Source: Sabethes cyaneus
Taxonomy: Eukaryota; Arthropoda; Insecta; Diptera; Culicidae
Reading direction: 5' to 3'
NCBI RefSeq assembly: GCF_943734655.1
Contig: NC_071355.1
Span: 221,388,527 to 221,452,526 of the forward strand
DNA length: 64,000 nucleotides
The notes beneath the pieces were generated by a model that had not been told where the DNA came from, did no database searches, and saw only the letters and a list, made by a program, of their open reading frames with translations. Each line of letters begins with the position of its first letter. Position 1 is the stretch's first letter. This document shows positions 32,275 through 45,000 of the stretch, one piece after another. A program made the position numbers and the translations under genes.

Positions 32275-32415
32275 AGATAGAATTAACAAAAGGGCGAATG
32301 TCGCAAGCGTAAACAAACCGAGTGAGGGTTGATTTTCCTATGCTGGTCCAGCGAAAAGTAACTCTCACTCGTTTTGTTTACATTTGCGACATTCGCCCTT
32401 TTGTTAATTCTATCT
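32275..32415. mobile_element. 141-bp palindromic MITE, copy 3
   Basis: Same ends and length as 20686-20826 and 21719-21859. A palindromic repeat follows it almost immediately. Confidence 0.85.
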
Positions 32416-32418
32416 AGA

Positions 32419-32525
32419 TTTGTATATTCAATCCGGGTTGGAACTGGATGAATTTTATCTGTCAGATAGGAGCAAATGAACACAAAAAAAATCATCCGGT
32501 TCCAACCCGGTTTGAATAAACAAAT
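32419..32525. repeat. Palindromic repeat with TTCAACCCGG-type ends, copy 3
   Basis: The best-preserved copy: TTGTATATTCAATCCGGGTT on the left pairs with the inverse of AACCCGGTTTGAATAAACAA on the right. The two arms include GGATGAATTTTATCTG. Confidence 0.7.
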
Positions 32526-33809
32526 TCGCTACTAGTTTGAATCGTTTCGGTAACTTCAGCGCACTTTTTCGTCATATTCCAAGCAATAAATGTGCCGAAG
32601 ACACCTAAACGATTCAATCTATAAAATACCATTTTTAAGAGCGATTGCGCTCATTGGATGGTAAAATTTTTCTTGCAATCAGCAATATTACTTTTCCCTA
32701 TGGAAATATTTTTTCAACCTTAATAAATGTCGACCAACATTTGAAAAGGGCGGATAAGCCAACTGTCAAACAGAACGAGTGAAAGTTATTTTATGCTGCA
32801 GCAGCATCAAATGTTAGTCGGTATACGGTGAGTGGTTATGGACCAGAAGGTGGCGGGTTCAATTCCCGAAAAAATACATGCATTTTTAATTAGCTTACTT
32901 ATACGAATTAAAGTTATCCGAAATTAAAAATATCGCGTTCGACAATGTTAAGGGAAAATCAAAATATCGCGTTCCATTGTTTTAAATTTAAAATAGATTT
33001 TTTTGGCTGCATAAAGGCTGATGAGACGTTGATTAAGCGACTGGAAAAGCATATTGCATAACTATTTCTCGTTCTAAAAATAAAATTGACAGCATGGTGC
33101 AAACTGGCTGTTTAAAAGTGCGCAAAATCCTCTATTAAGCTTCATTGCAGCCTTAAAAGCAGCTATTAACAAGCTCGAAGCTTGATAAAATCACCAGATT
33201 TACATGTTTAAGAGCTAAAAACAGGGTTTTTACTTCTAAACCTAAACCATAGTTCAGCCACAGGCTGAATAAAAACAGCTATAAAAGCGTTTGATCAGCC
33301 TGAAATTGTTAATTGGTCAGGTAACACAGTAGGGGTTATAATATTAATTATATATACGTAATACTGTCTGAAAGAAAAGTGCCAAAAAATATTTGGCAAC
33401 TTTGCGTGAAATAAAAGAGAACAACGAATTTTCGTGCAGAATACATTTCATGTTCATCTGCAAGAATTATAGGTAAATTTCTGATGGTGGTGTTCTGTTG
33501 CGCGTTTGATGCTTTAATAATTGGATTTTATAAGAACTAAATAGTGTGAAAACTCAACAGTCCTGTGCATATTTTCATGCTTACAAGTTGTGCATGAGAA
33601 ACATCATATTTGCAGGGGCGAATACCAAACGTTAGTTCGTGAATCTGTGCAGGTAATTTGCTACCTATAAAGTGTGCTTGCAGTGAGAAAGTGAAAAAAA
33701 AAAAATGGAAAAAGCCACTGGAGGAAGCCGGCTTTGAAAATAATCTATTTTTTGTGCATCGCTTGAAATTTTTTTATTTTGTTTATAATTTACCGTTTTA
33801 ATTTGCAGC

Positions 33810-36370
33810 ATGCGACGTAAAGCTGTTTCAAAGGGCTCTCCGGAAAAATCTTCCCGACGTTCGTCTAGAAGAGGTCGCAAGTCTCCGACAGTTAGCCCTG
33901 AGAGAGATGCAGCCGACAAAGAGGAACAATGTGAAGGTACGGAAGAGACTTTAGAAGAGCATAAATCTGACAACAGTGACTCGGAACGAGAAGAACCGGA
34001 TTCCCGAAAGAAAAGTAAGGGTCGCCGTAATGTTAAATCTAGGGCATCCGAAGAGAGGACAGCTAAACCAAGAAGAAGTGTCCGTCGTAAATCGCAATCT
34101 GTAGATCCTTCAGACAAGGAAGAAAGCGAGAAAGAAGAAAATGGTGAACAAACAGCTGAAAGGGATACAAATGTTATGGAAACAATTCTGGAAGAAAAAT
34201 CAGAAGAGGTTCATAATACAACAACAACATTAGATGAAGCAGAAGTTCATGTACAGAGCGAAACGCTTGTGGATCAGACACAAGAAGATAGCGACAAGCA
34301 AAAAAAGGAGTTGGTAAGTTTAGATGTTGTTAACGGAGAAGAAACGGCAATATCAGTAGAAAAAGTTGCAACTGATTTAGGTGAACAGTCTCGAGAATCA
34401 GGAGAAGTTGATTCAGAAAGTGTGCAGGATGACGAAAGTCAATCGGCAAGTGTATTACAAAAAGCTGCTGATACATTGGTTTGTGCAAAAGATACATCTT
34501 CATCGTTACCGGTGCAGCCATTAGTACAAACACCTAAAACGGCGCGCAAGTCGCGCTTCAGATCTCGTTCCCGTTCTCCTATCCCAGCGGAGAACGCCAA
34601 CACTGAAGAACCTGCTAAACCCGTCGATGATAAAAATGATGAAGAATTAGAAGCTGGAGAAATCAAAGATGAACCGATACTCAAACAAAGTCCAGATAAA
34701 AAGACAGTCGAGGAAAAGGTAGCACGCAAACCTCTTCAACGAAAACGACGTTGGCTATCGTCAAAAATCGATACCAAATCAACAGTTATAACTATTTCCA
34801 CCGACTCTTTGAAAAACATTATTTCTGAACCAGTGCAACCGGTACCTTTGTCGGATGTAAAACTAGAATCGTCTCCAGAGCCTGAAGAGATAGTAGATAG
34901 CAATGAAGAGCAGCCATCAGATGAGCGAAGAAGGTCAAGAGACAAACCGGCATCAAAGTCATCCGAGAAAGAGAATGTCGATCAGGATGCTCAGGGCGAT
35001 GCGTCTAAACCAAAATCATCGGAAAAGATCGTAGTGACCCGGAAGATCAGTATTGTTAGTGACAACGGCACTAGTTTGGCGGCAAGACCACCAAGTCCGG
35101 CTCGACACCATTCCAGCAACATTTTGTACATCACAAATTTGGTGCGGCCTTTTACAGTGCTACAACTAAAAGGACTGTTGGCACGAACCGGGAAAATAAT
35201 CGAGAACGGATTCTGGATTGATAAGATAAAATCAAAGTGCTACGTTAAATATGAAACGGAAGAGTAAGTATGATTATTGTTAAATTACATCTGTGATGGC
35301 CAAAAAGTCGCATTTTCAGAGAAGATGTAGGTATCTTCAAACGTTTAATATATGATTTCTACTTACTTTGCCCAATTTAGCGAAGCGGTTGAAACTCGTC
35401 ACGCACTGCACGGCGTCCGATGGCCGACATCAAATCCCAAATGTCTAAATGTTGATTTTGGAACCGAAGCCGCTATGGAAAAGGCCATAATTTCTACATT
35501 AGATGACACCGGTACTACGCGTATAACAATTGATAATCCAAAGGAAGCAAAAGATTTCGGCTGGAGCCGTGATGCGGTGAAGCATGAGGTATTATTGTTT
35601 GTCAGAAATTGTTTATAATCCACCTATCACACGAAATATCTGTTTGTATGATCGTTTATTTAAGGACATGCACGTCTCACGACCTGTTCGTGAATGGGAC
35701 CTGGGGAAAAAGGATGCCTTCGAACATGACCGGGAACGTGAACGTGAGGGAGATCGCAGTGGCCGCGACAGGGATCGAGAGCGCGACAAGGAACGCGACA
35801 GGGACAGAGAACGGGACCGTAGCAGTCGCAACGACGAGGGAAGAGCTGATCGAAGCCGCAGGCGTTCGATGGATCGGGAATACGGCAGGGATCGAGATCG
35901 GAGGCGTACCAGTACTAGCTTATCTCCAGGTTGTCTCCTCATACTAGTCAATAAAAAAAGCAATAATTTAACTTATACATCTTTTTTCCGATGCAGCGCG
36001 CAAATTCAAAAAGAAGGAAAACGAGCCTCCCATCAGATTGTTGGACGATCTTTTTAGGAAAACCAAGACTACACCATGTATCTATTGGCTGCCGTTAACA
36101 GCTGAACAAGTGAGTGGCAAAACATTGATTAAAACATTAAGCTTTCTTTTAATCAATGTATCTCTTTAGATCATAGAAAAGGAAGAACAACGTCGCAAGA
36201 ATTTAGTTGAGACCCAGCGTCGCCAAGAGGAGGCACGGAAACATGAAGAAGAACGTCGTAAAGAACGAGACCGCCGCGACCGCGAGCGTCGCGAACGGGT
36301 TCGTTCCAATTCGCGAGATCGCCGTCGTCGTTCTCGTTCACGTGACGACGGTCGACGACGTCACCGTTAA
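33810..36370 (+). CDS. Acn: Acinus, RRM and RSB-motif protein of the ASAP complex (5 exons)
   Basis: Exons 33810-35263, 35381-35588, 35665-35929, 35997-36109 and 36170-36370 total 2241 nt, 746 residues. Acinus is a nuclear protein of the ASAP (Acinus-SAP18-RNPS1) complex linked to the exon junction complex and splicing, and in flies also to autophagy. An acidic, Ser/Arg-containing N-terminal region is followed by an RRM fold (about 435-530: NILYITNLVRPFTVLQLKGL then FWIDKIKSKCYVKYETED across the first intron). Arg-Asp/Arg-Glu repeats (exon 3) follow, then the RNPS1-SAP18-binding motif PPIRLLDDLFRKTKTTPCIY in exon 4 and an Arg-rich tail (exon 5). The start is the ATG right after an acceptor, so a non-coding first exon is likely. 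No N-terminal SAP domain is evident in this frame. A poly(A) signal lies near 36822. Confidence 0.92.
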
Positions 36371-37953
36371 ATGCTCCATGAATCTAAATAAACGAAACAA
36401 CAGAGTAAGAGCTAACAACTAGAACATAATGGATAAGCAAGGAACGACAAATTTAATAATATATTAACTCGGCAGAGATTGCGATCTAATGGACGGACAT
36501 CATGGACAGGCGTAGCGTGGAGTTTTAAGTAAAATAGTGCAAGACAAAGAGATACTACTTTCCAGGGTTACCCGCTCGCGTTGAACCGGGTACTCTCGGC
36601 GACGAATCCCAATAGGGTCTGTGCGCAATATTATTGTTTTTTTTTATCATTACCTTTCATTCAGATTTTAGTTTACCTTCGGTTTGTTTCATTTTTTTTT
36701 TTTATTTATTCATTTAACAGTGACAATACTGTTTTAGTTATTTGCAGCATTTTCTGTGCGTTTTGTGTTCGACGCTTCTAAGTTTGAGCACACTTTAACC
36801 GCCAACTTTTTAAAATTGTAAAATAAATTGGTGATATCATTATTTACCTTTATGGGCAGAGCATCGTTCCGTTTTTAGTAACAAAACAGGCATTGCTCTA
36901 ATTTGCCATTCAAAATATGTTTCTATTCTTAACCCTTTCTGTAAACTCAAGTTTACAAAATAATTGAAAACTTTACTCATCTATGACTTGATAGAAATAA
37001 TATTCGATACACACACAGCTTGCGCAATAATAATAACAATATAATTAATTAGTCTAGCAGTTGATCGTAGCTTGCCAGAAATTCGAGTTTTAGCGGGAGA
37101 AAACTGCAGTTCCATGAAGAAACAGTTAAATCCAATTACTACACTCAGTGACAAATGTTATCCTCACAGGTCAATAAGAAACCTTCTCTTCTATGTATTG
37201 TGTATTTCCATCAGAAGCTGAGCACGCACGCATATGCACGTTGCAATTTGGTACTGCAACCATGGGGCAACTGCGACTGAGCGAAATGCTAAACCTATGA
37301 GGATCATCTGGAATTCCTGCATGCAACAGACTGAGCAACTGAGCAGGCAAAGCACTATCTACCAATTCGCATACACATAGCTGCTAAAAACAGGATAATA
37401 ATCGGCATGAAGTTCAGCTCGTAAGGTATGGCACGTCTCCTATCATCAATTCAGCTAGATACGAACAGATGCAACGTAAATTACATGCTGTCTCCCTGGA
37501 ACCTTGATTTAGCAATTTAGCTGACTGACCGACAGTGCTCGTCTACAAATATTCACAATATTCCACGTGATTTCCGTTGTACAACCATCGGTTTGGCACT
37601 CAGATCAGATTGCTGTCAAATCCAACAATAAACGGAATCAACTACTGTATCATCGTAAGCAGGCATTGTGAATATTTAGCTGATTGGAGTAAAGCGTCGT
37701 AAAACGGAGTTGTTTAGCAGAACACTTGATAGTTACAAAACAAAAACAGCGGAGAAATAATAAGTTTGAGCTTGATGGTAATGAATTACATGATTTTCAA
37801 TTCAAATTGTCAGTAATAAAAACATGTGGGATGATTTTTAATCTGGAAGCAGAAAAAAAATAAATTAAAAACCAAAATCATCACGTTTTTATTTTCAGTT
37901 TAATTATAATAGAACAATCCTTTTATTAACAAACTCCCTTCTCTATCGTAAAA
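36371..37953. other. Convergent intergenic region, 3' of Acinus and of the short RBR gene
   Basis: Acinus 3' untranslated sequence runs to a candidate AATAAA near 36822. The rest is AT-rich without coding evidence. Minus-strand AATAAA signals for the short RBR gene lie at 37922-37927 and 37888-37893. Confidence 0.5.
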
Positions 37954-39184
37954 TTAATGGCAATTTGCACAATTTGGGTGACACTTCTGGCCATTAACAT
38001 TGCACCGACAACCACCAGAAATGTCGCCCGCACCACCTGGACCCCAGCGTGGTCCTCTAGTAACCCAGCAGATTTGTGTCTTGCATATTGTGCAGTTTAA
38101 ACCATCGCATCCCTGATTTTTTACGATCAATATATGGCACTTTGGACAAGGCATTGCTACTCTGGCAGCAACCAAGTTTTTTTTTGCAATCTCGGATAGT
38201 TGGTTTTCATAGCTTCCATCGCCGTATTCCTCACAGGTCATATTATTATGAATAGCCTGAATGGAATAAAAGTCGATCAACTATATTTTTCAAATCAGCT
38301 TATCAGTACTTATCTTGTTTAAATAATTCAACTTTTACTTACCTTGCAACGCAAGCAATTATCAGCTACACAAACTGGACACTGAAAAATAGTGGCTGAT
38401 TCATCCACTACTATACACCACCCATCGCAGTTGGGTGTTTTACAGTGGAAAGCATTTTCTGCCGCACTTTCGGCTTTTTTCAGTGACCGCTTTAGGTAAA
38501 CGTCATAATCTGTTTCGTCAACCAGCTGCTTAATTTCTGGATCCTCAATTATAGTTTCACAAGCCTTTCCATTTTCTTGAAACGGGCATCGTACAACTGC
38601 ATCGTTTGAATGTTTTACTGAACCAGCTAAGCATTCACGGCAAAATGTGTGAAAACAATCCCGTACAATTAAGCCCTTATAGGCACCGATTTCGGCGAAA
38701 CAAACGGGACATTCAAACGCTGCATGATACGGTAGTACCGATGCGTCCGTTAAAGCAACGACCAAGTTCGCATCGTCTTCGATGTTAGCCGGTTGCACAT
38801 CCGAATCAACGGAGGCAAAAAGACGGTTCAAAAAATCCTGGTATTCACCAACTGTAAGAATAGCTTGCACTTCGCATTCCAACAAATTGCCTTCGCATTC
38901 AAATTGACCGTTGGGATACGGACAGGACATGGTGGCTGTTTGGAACAACGATTGCTTGATACATGCTCTGCAAAAACCATGCAAGCAGTTCTTTAACATA
39001 ACGCCCTCGCCTGGAGGGGTCATGTTATTGCAAATAAAACATTCATCTTCCGTTATATTCAGAAACACGCCTTCGTGTTTCTCTAGTTCCAATAACTCTT
39101 GATACTGGTTTTTGTCAAACTGAAAAATCAAACTTTCAAATTAAAATAACGATTTACAGGTGCGTATATCTTTACCTTTTCCAT
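37954..39184 (-). CDS. Short RBR-type E3 ubiquitin ligase, HOIL-1L-related, with a duplicated RING1 (3 exons)
   Basis: Exons 39184-39176 (Met-Glu-Lys only), 39119-38343 and 38256-37954 give 1089 nt, 362 residues. Order: a RING-like block CFICNNMTPPGEGVMLKNCL (about 30-80), a second RING1 CPVCFAEIGAYKGLIVRDCF (about 140-195), IBR with HCKTPNCDGWC and FQCPVCVADNCLRCK (about 225-265), and RING2 from CPKCHILIVKNQGCDGLNC (about 300) to the CHPNCANCH end. The RING2 Cys after DGLN is at the position used as the thioester cysteine in RBR ligases. The tail CWVTRGPRWGPGG is specific to HOIL-1L. It lacks the UBL, NZF and LTM of the neighbouring full-length gene and lacks the RING2 intron. Whether it acts with that protein or alone is unknown. 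Confidence 0.85.
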
Positions 39185-40125
39185 GTTATTATATCTATTA
39201 TATGCATAAAACTTCACGGTTTAGACAGATTTTATTTTACATTTGAAAAACGTAAAACGAAAAACGTGAAAACCCTAAAAATTAACATGGCTTACTAGTG
39301 GAATCATAATCAGAGCTGCCAGATTGTTGTTGAAAAATTAAAGGAATTAGTACTCGACCAAAGGGTTTCTAGTCAGACATACAAGTGCTTAGTAATCAGA
39401 GATTACATAATATATTTTATTGCTTATTGCTGTAGGGTAGAGGATTCATATTTCGCCAGTTTGATGAATCCAAAGCTTTTTTGCATATTTTTGGTCGACT
39501 AAAGAAATTATTTGACGAATGGTAAAATTAAGGGCATGTACTACCAAAAATAGTTAATACCTTTGGCTTTATTAATTTATCATGTATTATTTACAATTTG
39601 AAAATACCATCTCATACTAAGTGTATATTTTTTTACAAAATCAAAACGAGAGGCGAAAATACTATTGGGGAAAAATGTACTCAAACTGTTTCATTATTCA
39701 ATTATTCTTGACTAATATGATTCTATGTACAATATTTCAACTAATTTTATACTGATTTCACTTTAAACTTTGGATAATTTGGAAAAAATTCATCAAAATT
39801 AAAGTGGTAAAATATGGTATCCATTTTTAGTCATGGATCCAAATTTCGCCACTTGATTTTTTTAAAACCGTTTCCGTTGGATGGTCTCTAGTTATGTAAT
39901 TTCTTTTATAAAATTGCAGAAATTAGAATAAAATCAATAAAAAAGTTAGTTAACTAAATATCGATCATTTATCTTGAATATTACAGTTTCCTTAACGGTA
40001 CAAAGTTTTAAAAGTGGATTAAGAGTTTTAATACTTCATCAGTGCCATTGACTCCACAAAATTCATTGCTATTCAATGCCAAAAGGACGACAAGTGAATT
40101 ATTTTTGTAGAATCTTCGGGGGAAT

Positions 40126-40345
40126 TATAACTCCTCTCCCCTTTAGGAGAAGGGGCTTCCATACAAATGAAATACAAATATCCTCATAACTAGAGAACTA
40201 ATCAAGCAGATGGAACCAAATTTGCTATGTGGGGGGTTTTGGAGGAAGGAATTTTTTTATGATGGTTTTAGAGCCCTCACCCCTGTGGTAGAGGGATAAG
40301 GACTCTCATACAAATAAAACAGAAAATTTTACGTAACTAATCGAA
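40126..40345. repeat. Segment of the ~105-bp satellite family
   Basis: Motifs CCATACAAATGAAATACAAA, GAGAACTAATCAAGCAGATG, GGAACCAAATTTGC and GTGGGGGGTTTTGGAGG repeat the units found in the array at 55905-56420. About two units are present. Confidence 0.6.
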
Positions 40346-40420
40346 GTAGAGAAATTTTGGACTCTTTCATAAAACATTAGTCAATAACAAGTCCACCAGA
40401 AACTAGCAATAGTAACATTA

Positions 40421-40530
40421 GATGATTCAGGGCGAGACGGACACAGTCCGGGAGTGTTGCCGGCGACCTGCCGTCGGAAGCGCCGGCCACTGCGGGGGAG
40501 GGGCAGCCCCCGTAGAGATCACCTCTATCT
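40421..40530. repeat. Fragment of the GC-rich foldback element
   Basis: GATGATTCAGGGCGAGACGG, CCGTCGGAAGCGCCGGCCAC and GATCACCTCTATCTAG match the right arm of 22806-23291 in the same orientation. It appears as a single arm here, ending near a TACTGACCTCTATTA run. Confidence 0.75.
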
Positions 40531-41450
40531 AGCTTTATTTATTTTTCTAGATCTACTGACCTCTATTACTTTTCTTCAGTTGGGTCACCCCAGCAAAATG
40601 CTACTTTCTACGAAAAGATTTTCCGTGAAATGGTACGAATGTTTAAATGCTATCAGATTTATTATCAATTTCCCACCCTTTCGTACGCGGTGAATTATAA
40701 CCGTCGCGGGCGAAACCGTCGCCAGATTCGTCGCGGGGGCAAATATCGTTTATTTTGTCAAGTAAATAAATAGCTTACGTGCTAGACAAGCATAACATAT
40801 ACTTATAACTTACATACAGCCAGGCAGATTCTTTCTGCGACGATTCCAAGCTATCAAAAAAGTGAGCAGCGCGTTTTGTTACCAAAGAAACGGGCAATAT
40901 TTTATCAGGCTAAGCAATGGAGGAAGTTGTTTCTATTTTACTGTGAGAAAAATTTGTATATTAAAACACCCATGAACTCCTCAGAAACTTGCAAAACTCG
41001 AGATTGTGATAAAGGCCATCCGAGATTCAGAATTTATGTACAACAAAGTTTAATTTGTGGCAATACGAAGTTGGTTGGGTCAGCTAGTTGACTATATTTG
41101 TTGAAGATTATCCGCTCGGTTCATAACACTTTGTAGCGTTATGTTGAACAGCAGGCATAAGAGACCATCACCTTGACGAAGCTCTCTGTGTGTTTCGAAT
41201 CCACTTGTCAATTCATCCGTCCGAACCTCGGTGCTGAACGTGGTGCTGAAATATAATCACAGAACAAAAGTGGAAGTCCGAACAACGCAACGATCAAAAA
41301 GCGATGCCTAGCCGAATCTCATTTGATCTTGTTTTTCCTTTGGGAGGTTCCTTTCTGAGTTCCTTTCCAATGTTGCTATTTCACATAAATAGGAATATTA
41401 ACAGCAATATGAGCAGAACGCTTGTTCCCATTTGCTGACTGTCCACCTTT

Positions 41451-41657
41451 TCCGCGCACCTAATGGCGGTTAGTGGGTACAATTTTCAAAAATGTTTATT
41501 TACTTTTGGCAACTTCACTGACGTACGCTTGATATTTCTGTAACAACAATCAAGGGTGTAAGTATCAATTTGACCTGAATAAAGTTGCCAAAGGCATGCT
41601 AATATTTTTCGAAAATTTTACCCACTAGACACCATTACGCACGCGAAAGGGTGGATA
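41451..41657. mobile_element. TATCCAC-ended MITE, copy 2
   Basis: Ends GTCCACCTTTTCCGCGCACC and the inverse of GCGAAAGGGTGGATA. Inner arms are AATGGCGGTTAGTGGGTACA and TTTTACCCACTAGACACC. Confidence 0.7.
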
Positions 41658-41678
41658 TGCTTCCGTACTGACCTGAAG

Positions 41679-41910
41679 TATCCAGCTTTTCGCATGCGTA
41701 ATGGCGGCTAGTGAGTACGACCTTCGGAAAATGTTAGCAAGCCTTTGGCAACTTTATTCACGTCAAGTTAACATTTCCAGTATTTCCACCCTTGATTATT
41801 GTTGTATAGAACTATGAAGCGTACGTAAGCGAAATTGCCAAAAGCAGATAAACGTTTTCGAAAAGTGTACTCACTAAGTAGCCGCCATTACGCGCGCGAA
41901 AAGATGGATA
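41679..41910. mobile_element. TATCCAC-ended MITE, copy 3
   Basis: Ends TATCCAGCTTTTCGCATGCG and the inverse of CGCGCGAAAAGATGGATA. It lies 21 bases from copy 2. The interior GCAGATAAACGTTTTCGAAA is shared with the copy at 25491-25648. Confidence 0.72.
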
Positions 41911-42021
41911 CAACACGTGGTAAATTGGACAATGATATTCCGGCATCTAGGATATTGAGGACCAGATCTTTCGGCATATTTTCGGTTGGCTGTAAAGACA
42001 CAATTTGGAGAATTTGGCACA

Positions 42022-42027
42022 TTTATT
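42022..42027 (-). terminator. Candidate poly(A) signal of the HOIL-1L-like gene
   Basis: AATAAA on the minus strand, about 35 bases after the stop codon at 42062. Confidence 0.5.
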
Positions 42028-42061
42028 TTTCGGAAACTGGACCAATCCTATCTATACTATT

Positions 42062-45000
42062 TTAATGGCAGTAGTTGCATTCCGGATGGCACTTCTTGCC
42101 GTCAACTCCACAGCGGCATCCACCGCTAGTATCACCTTTACCACCTGGACCCCAGCGTGGCCCGCGTGTTACCCAACATATTTCTGTTTTACACATGCTG
42201 CATTTCAACCAATCACATCCCCATTTTTTCATCATTACAACCTGCGTAAAAAATTTGGAACATGCAATATTACTACATTTCGTAAATTTCTACTATTTCT
42301 ACGCGTATATACCTGGCAAGTGGGACACATTAAGGCGTTACCCTTGTCAACCATTTCCTGTAGCATAGCCTTCGTCTGCTTTGAATCGATGCTTGTATCA
42401 CAGTCGCTATTCATTCGATCTTGATATTGCTTACAGTCAAGCCCGTCATGAATTGCCTAAAGCGTTCGAACAAAATTATATTTTAAGCAAGTACACGAGA
42501 TCATCTAAAAGAAGTATCTATTGATTTAGTATTTTATTTTTATTAACTCGCAAATCAAGCTATCTTCAATTTCCTATAGGAGGGGTAAATGTTTTTGTAA
42601 AGAACGAAAAATAGCAAGAACCAGAAAAATGACATCACAGACTGTGAAAAATAATTGGCTGAACCCACAAGCCTCGTTTGCTATCTTGTTGGTCGAGTTT
42701 TCCATTTACATCTCAGCGAAGTTTACCAAAAGGTAGCGCAATATCGAACTTTAGGGGGACCCTACTCTGGAAAGTCGGAAAAATCGAATTTTATTTTTTG
42801 CATTTTCGAGACATTTATACCTTCAGAAATGTCGTGCCAAAAGAATTTTTTGATATCTGATCTCGTTGAAAACTTACGGCAAATATTGTGGAGTCTCCTC
42901 AAGAGAAGTCCATTGCTATACGAAACTTTGAACGTGTTTTCCCCGAAACCATTTTTCTTTAGCTGGCGGTATGTGTATCTCAGAACCTAGTGGACCGATT
43001 TGGTTGAAACGTTTTTTCAGCATGTAAAAACGAATTATCTAAATTGTTACATAGCCGTTTTTTGATATCTCAATTTTTCAATTTTTTATGAGCCTTAATT
43101 GGCGATTTTTGATAAAAAACACATTTCTTTTGGAAAAATTACCGCCATTTTGGTATTTTTTCGAATTTTCAAAAACCGCTACGTAACAGTTTAGGTATTT
43201 ACCTAAAGCTTCAAAATCATCCTTGAAATCCGTTCTACGATACTCCGTTGGTTCCCGGCATATACCGCCAGCAAGGAACTATTTTCTAGAGGACATTCAC
43301 GCATCCACCTGCCACCAGCATAATAATCACTATTCTGGTATCCAAAAAATTCAAAATACATCTTCAAATATACCTTAACCAATAACCAAAATACCCCAAC
43401 ACTTGACTATAATTCTAGCATCTGAAATTTTTTTACGGAAATCTATTATTTTTCGGTCTTCCAGAGTTGGCTCCCCCCTTAATTTCGCTGATTGTAAGAA
43501 CAAAAGGATAGGTAATATTTTGTACTGAAAAACTACAACTGCAAATAATGCAAGTTTCTTACCCTGCACGTCAGGCAATTCACAATTGTGCAAACCGGGC
43601 ATTTGAACTGGTTCACATTATCCTCGTATATGCACCATCCTCGACAATTAGGCGTCTTACAGTGGAAGGTATTTTCCAACACGCTCTCCGCTTGACGAAT
43701 TGATCTAGCTAGATGTGCTTCGTACATATCCTTCGAAACCAGTGCCTTTATTTCTCTTTGCTGCAAGATGGATTCTATTTTGAATATTTATTTATTTATT
43801 ATTTATACCATTAGACGTATTGTTATCCTAATATTAAAAATGATTATTATGTTTCAAAGTTACAAAATAACCTAACTACCTGTATAACACTTTCACAACT
43901 GTAAGCTGTGTTCATGAATGGGCATCTAATTTCCGCTTCCTCACTGTAGTTTATTGTATTCGCTAAGCATTGCTTACAGAATGAGTGAAGACAATCACGC
44001 AGTACAATTCCCTCGAACTCCTTAAAACTGTCGAAGCAGATGGGACACTCAAAAGGTTCTACATTTGCTATCAAATCAGCCGAATCCAGATTTACAAGTT
44101 CCATATAATGATTTGTGAAGTTATTATCGTTCTCAGGTATAACCAAACCATTTCTTCCGAATTTCACTGTTTTATCATTTTTGAGCAAAACTGCTCTCAC
44201 TATAGGGCTAGCGGTAGAAATGATAGGACTGTCTAACTTCTGTACCACCGCAGATGATCCAATATTGTATGAGTTCGGGTTAAAGTTGTCTACTCCACGA
44301 TACTTGTTTCGTGTAATGTTGGGACTGGTAAAAGCTGTCATAATTATATTCTTTTGTTCGGGAATTTGCATATGTCGTGTTGTTAACAGATCTGCGGTAC
44401 TTGGCTTCGTTTGGCTTGGACTAGATTTATTTTGTGATTCGAGAGCTTTGGTTTCATCTAGAAGTATATTGAAAATATCGGACGACTTCCGATTACTTGA
44501 AACGCGATTAAGATCATTTCGCAACTCTTTCTGAGGATTTCTCATTTGAACACTCATCGATTTTGGACAATTCTGTGAGGAAAATCGTTTCAATTCTTCT
44601 GGTGTATAAGTTGCTACTACATAGGATAACGGTCTAGCTTCGGAGCACACACTACATCCTGGACGATCCGGCGGATTGACTAGCGTACATAGAGGACATT
44701 CCCATCCCCTTTTGGTGTCGGTCGAAGGTCGTGTTGAATCTTCCGATATGGTTGGCAACGCCATAGCCCCTAGAATTTAAAAATGAATTAAAGAAGAAAG
44801 TTCATTGTTAAGTTTAAAATGATATAGACCTAGATTGGATCCGTCATCTAGTTGCAGGTCATCCTGCATGTCAGATGCAGCTACAATTTCCGTTTCTGTC
44901 TGTTTCAACAGCGGTCTTACAGTCATTACCGTTGGCGTATTTTTTTGTACGACTTGCACTTTATTGATAGAAATTGCAGTGTCCGGTAGAATATTTATCT

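Larger units (their letters stand above)
31744..33809. other. Divergent intergenic region between FOXRED1 and Acinus
   Basis: The 5' ends of both genes face into this region. It contains a 141-bp MITE (32275-32415), a palindromic repeat (32419-32525), a half-MITE (32745-32815) and a T-arm-like GGTTCAATTCCC near 32848. A donor-like CAG/GTAATT at 33652/33653 and the acceptor TTTGCAG ending at 33808 suggest a 5' non-coding Acinus exon, as inference. Confidence 0.45.
39185..42061. other. Intergenic between the two RBR genes
   Basis: AT-rich sequence without recognised genes. It contains an A/T-rich satellite-related segment (40126-40345), a fragment of the GC-rich foldback (40421-40530) and two TATCCAC MITEs (41451-41657, 41679-41910). 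The short frame at 40876-41091 matches no family I know. A minus-strand AATAAA for the upstream RBR gene is at 42022-42027. Confidence 0.5.

Noticed and set aside
32820..32875. Possible tRNA or tRNA-derived SINE: GGTTCAATTCCC with a 4-bp T-stem
   Set aside because: A B-box-like T-arm is present but I could not build an acceptor stem, D-arm or anticodon arm; at most a degraded SINE fragment.
33665..34117. Minus-strand frames over Acinus (33665-34117, 34439-34729, 35613-35963)
   Set aside because: Antisense of Arg/Ser/Glu-rich codon repeats in Acinus.
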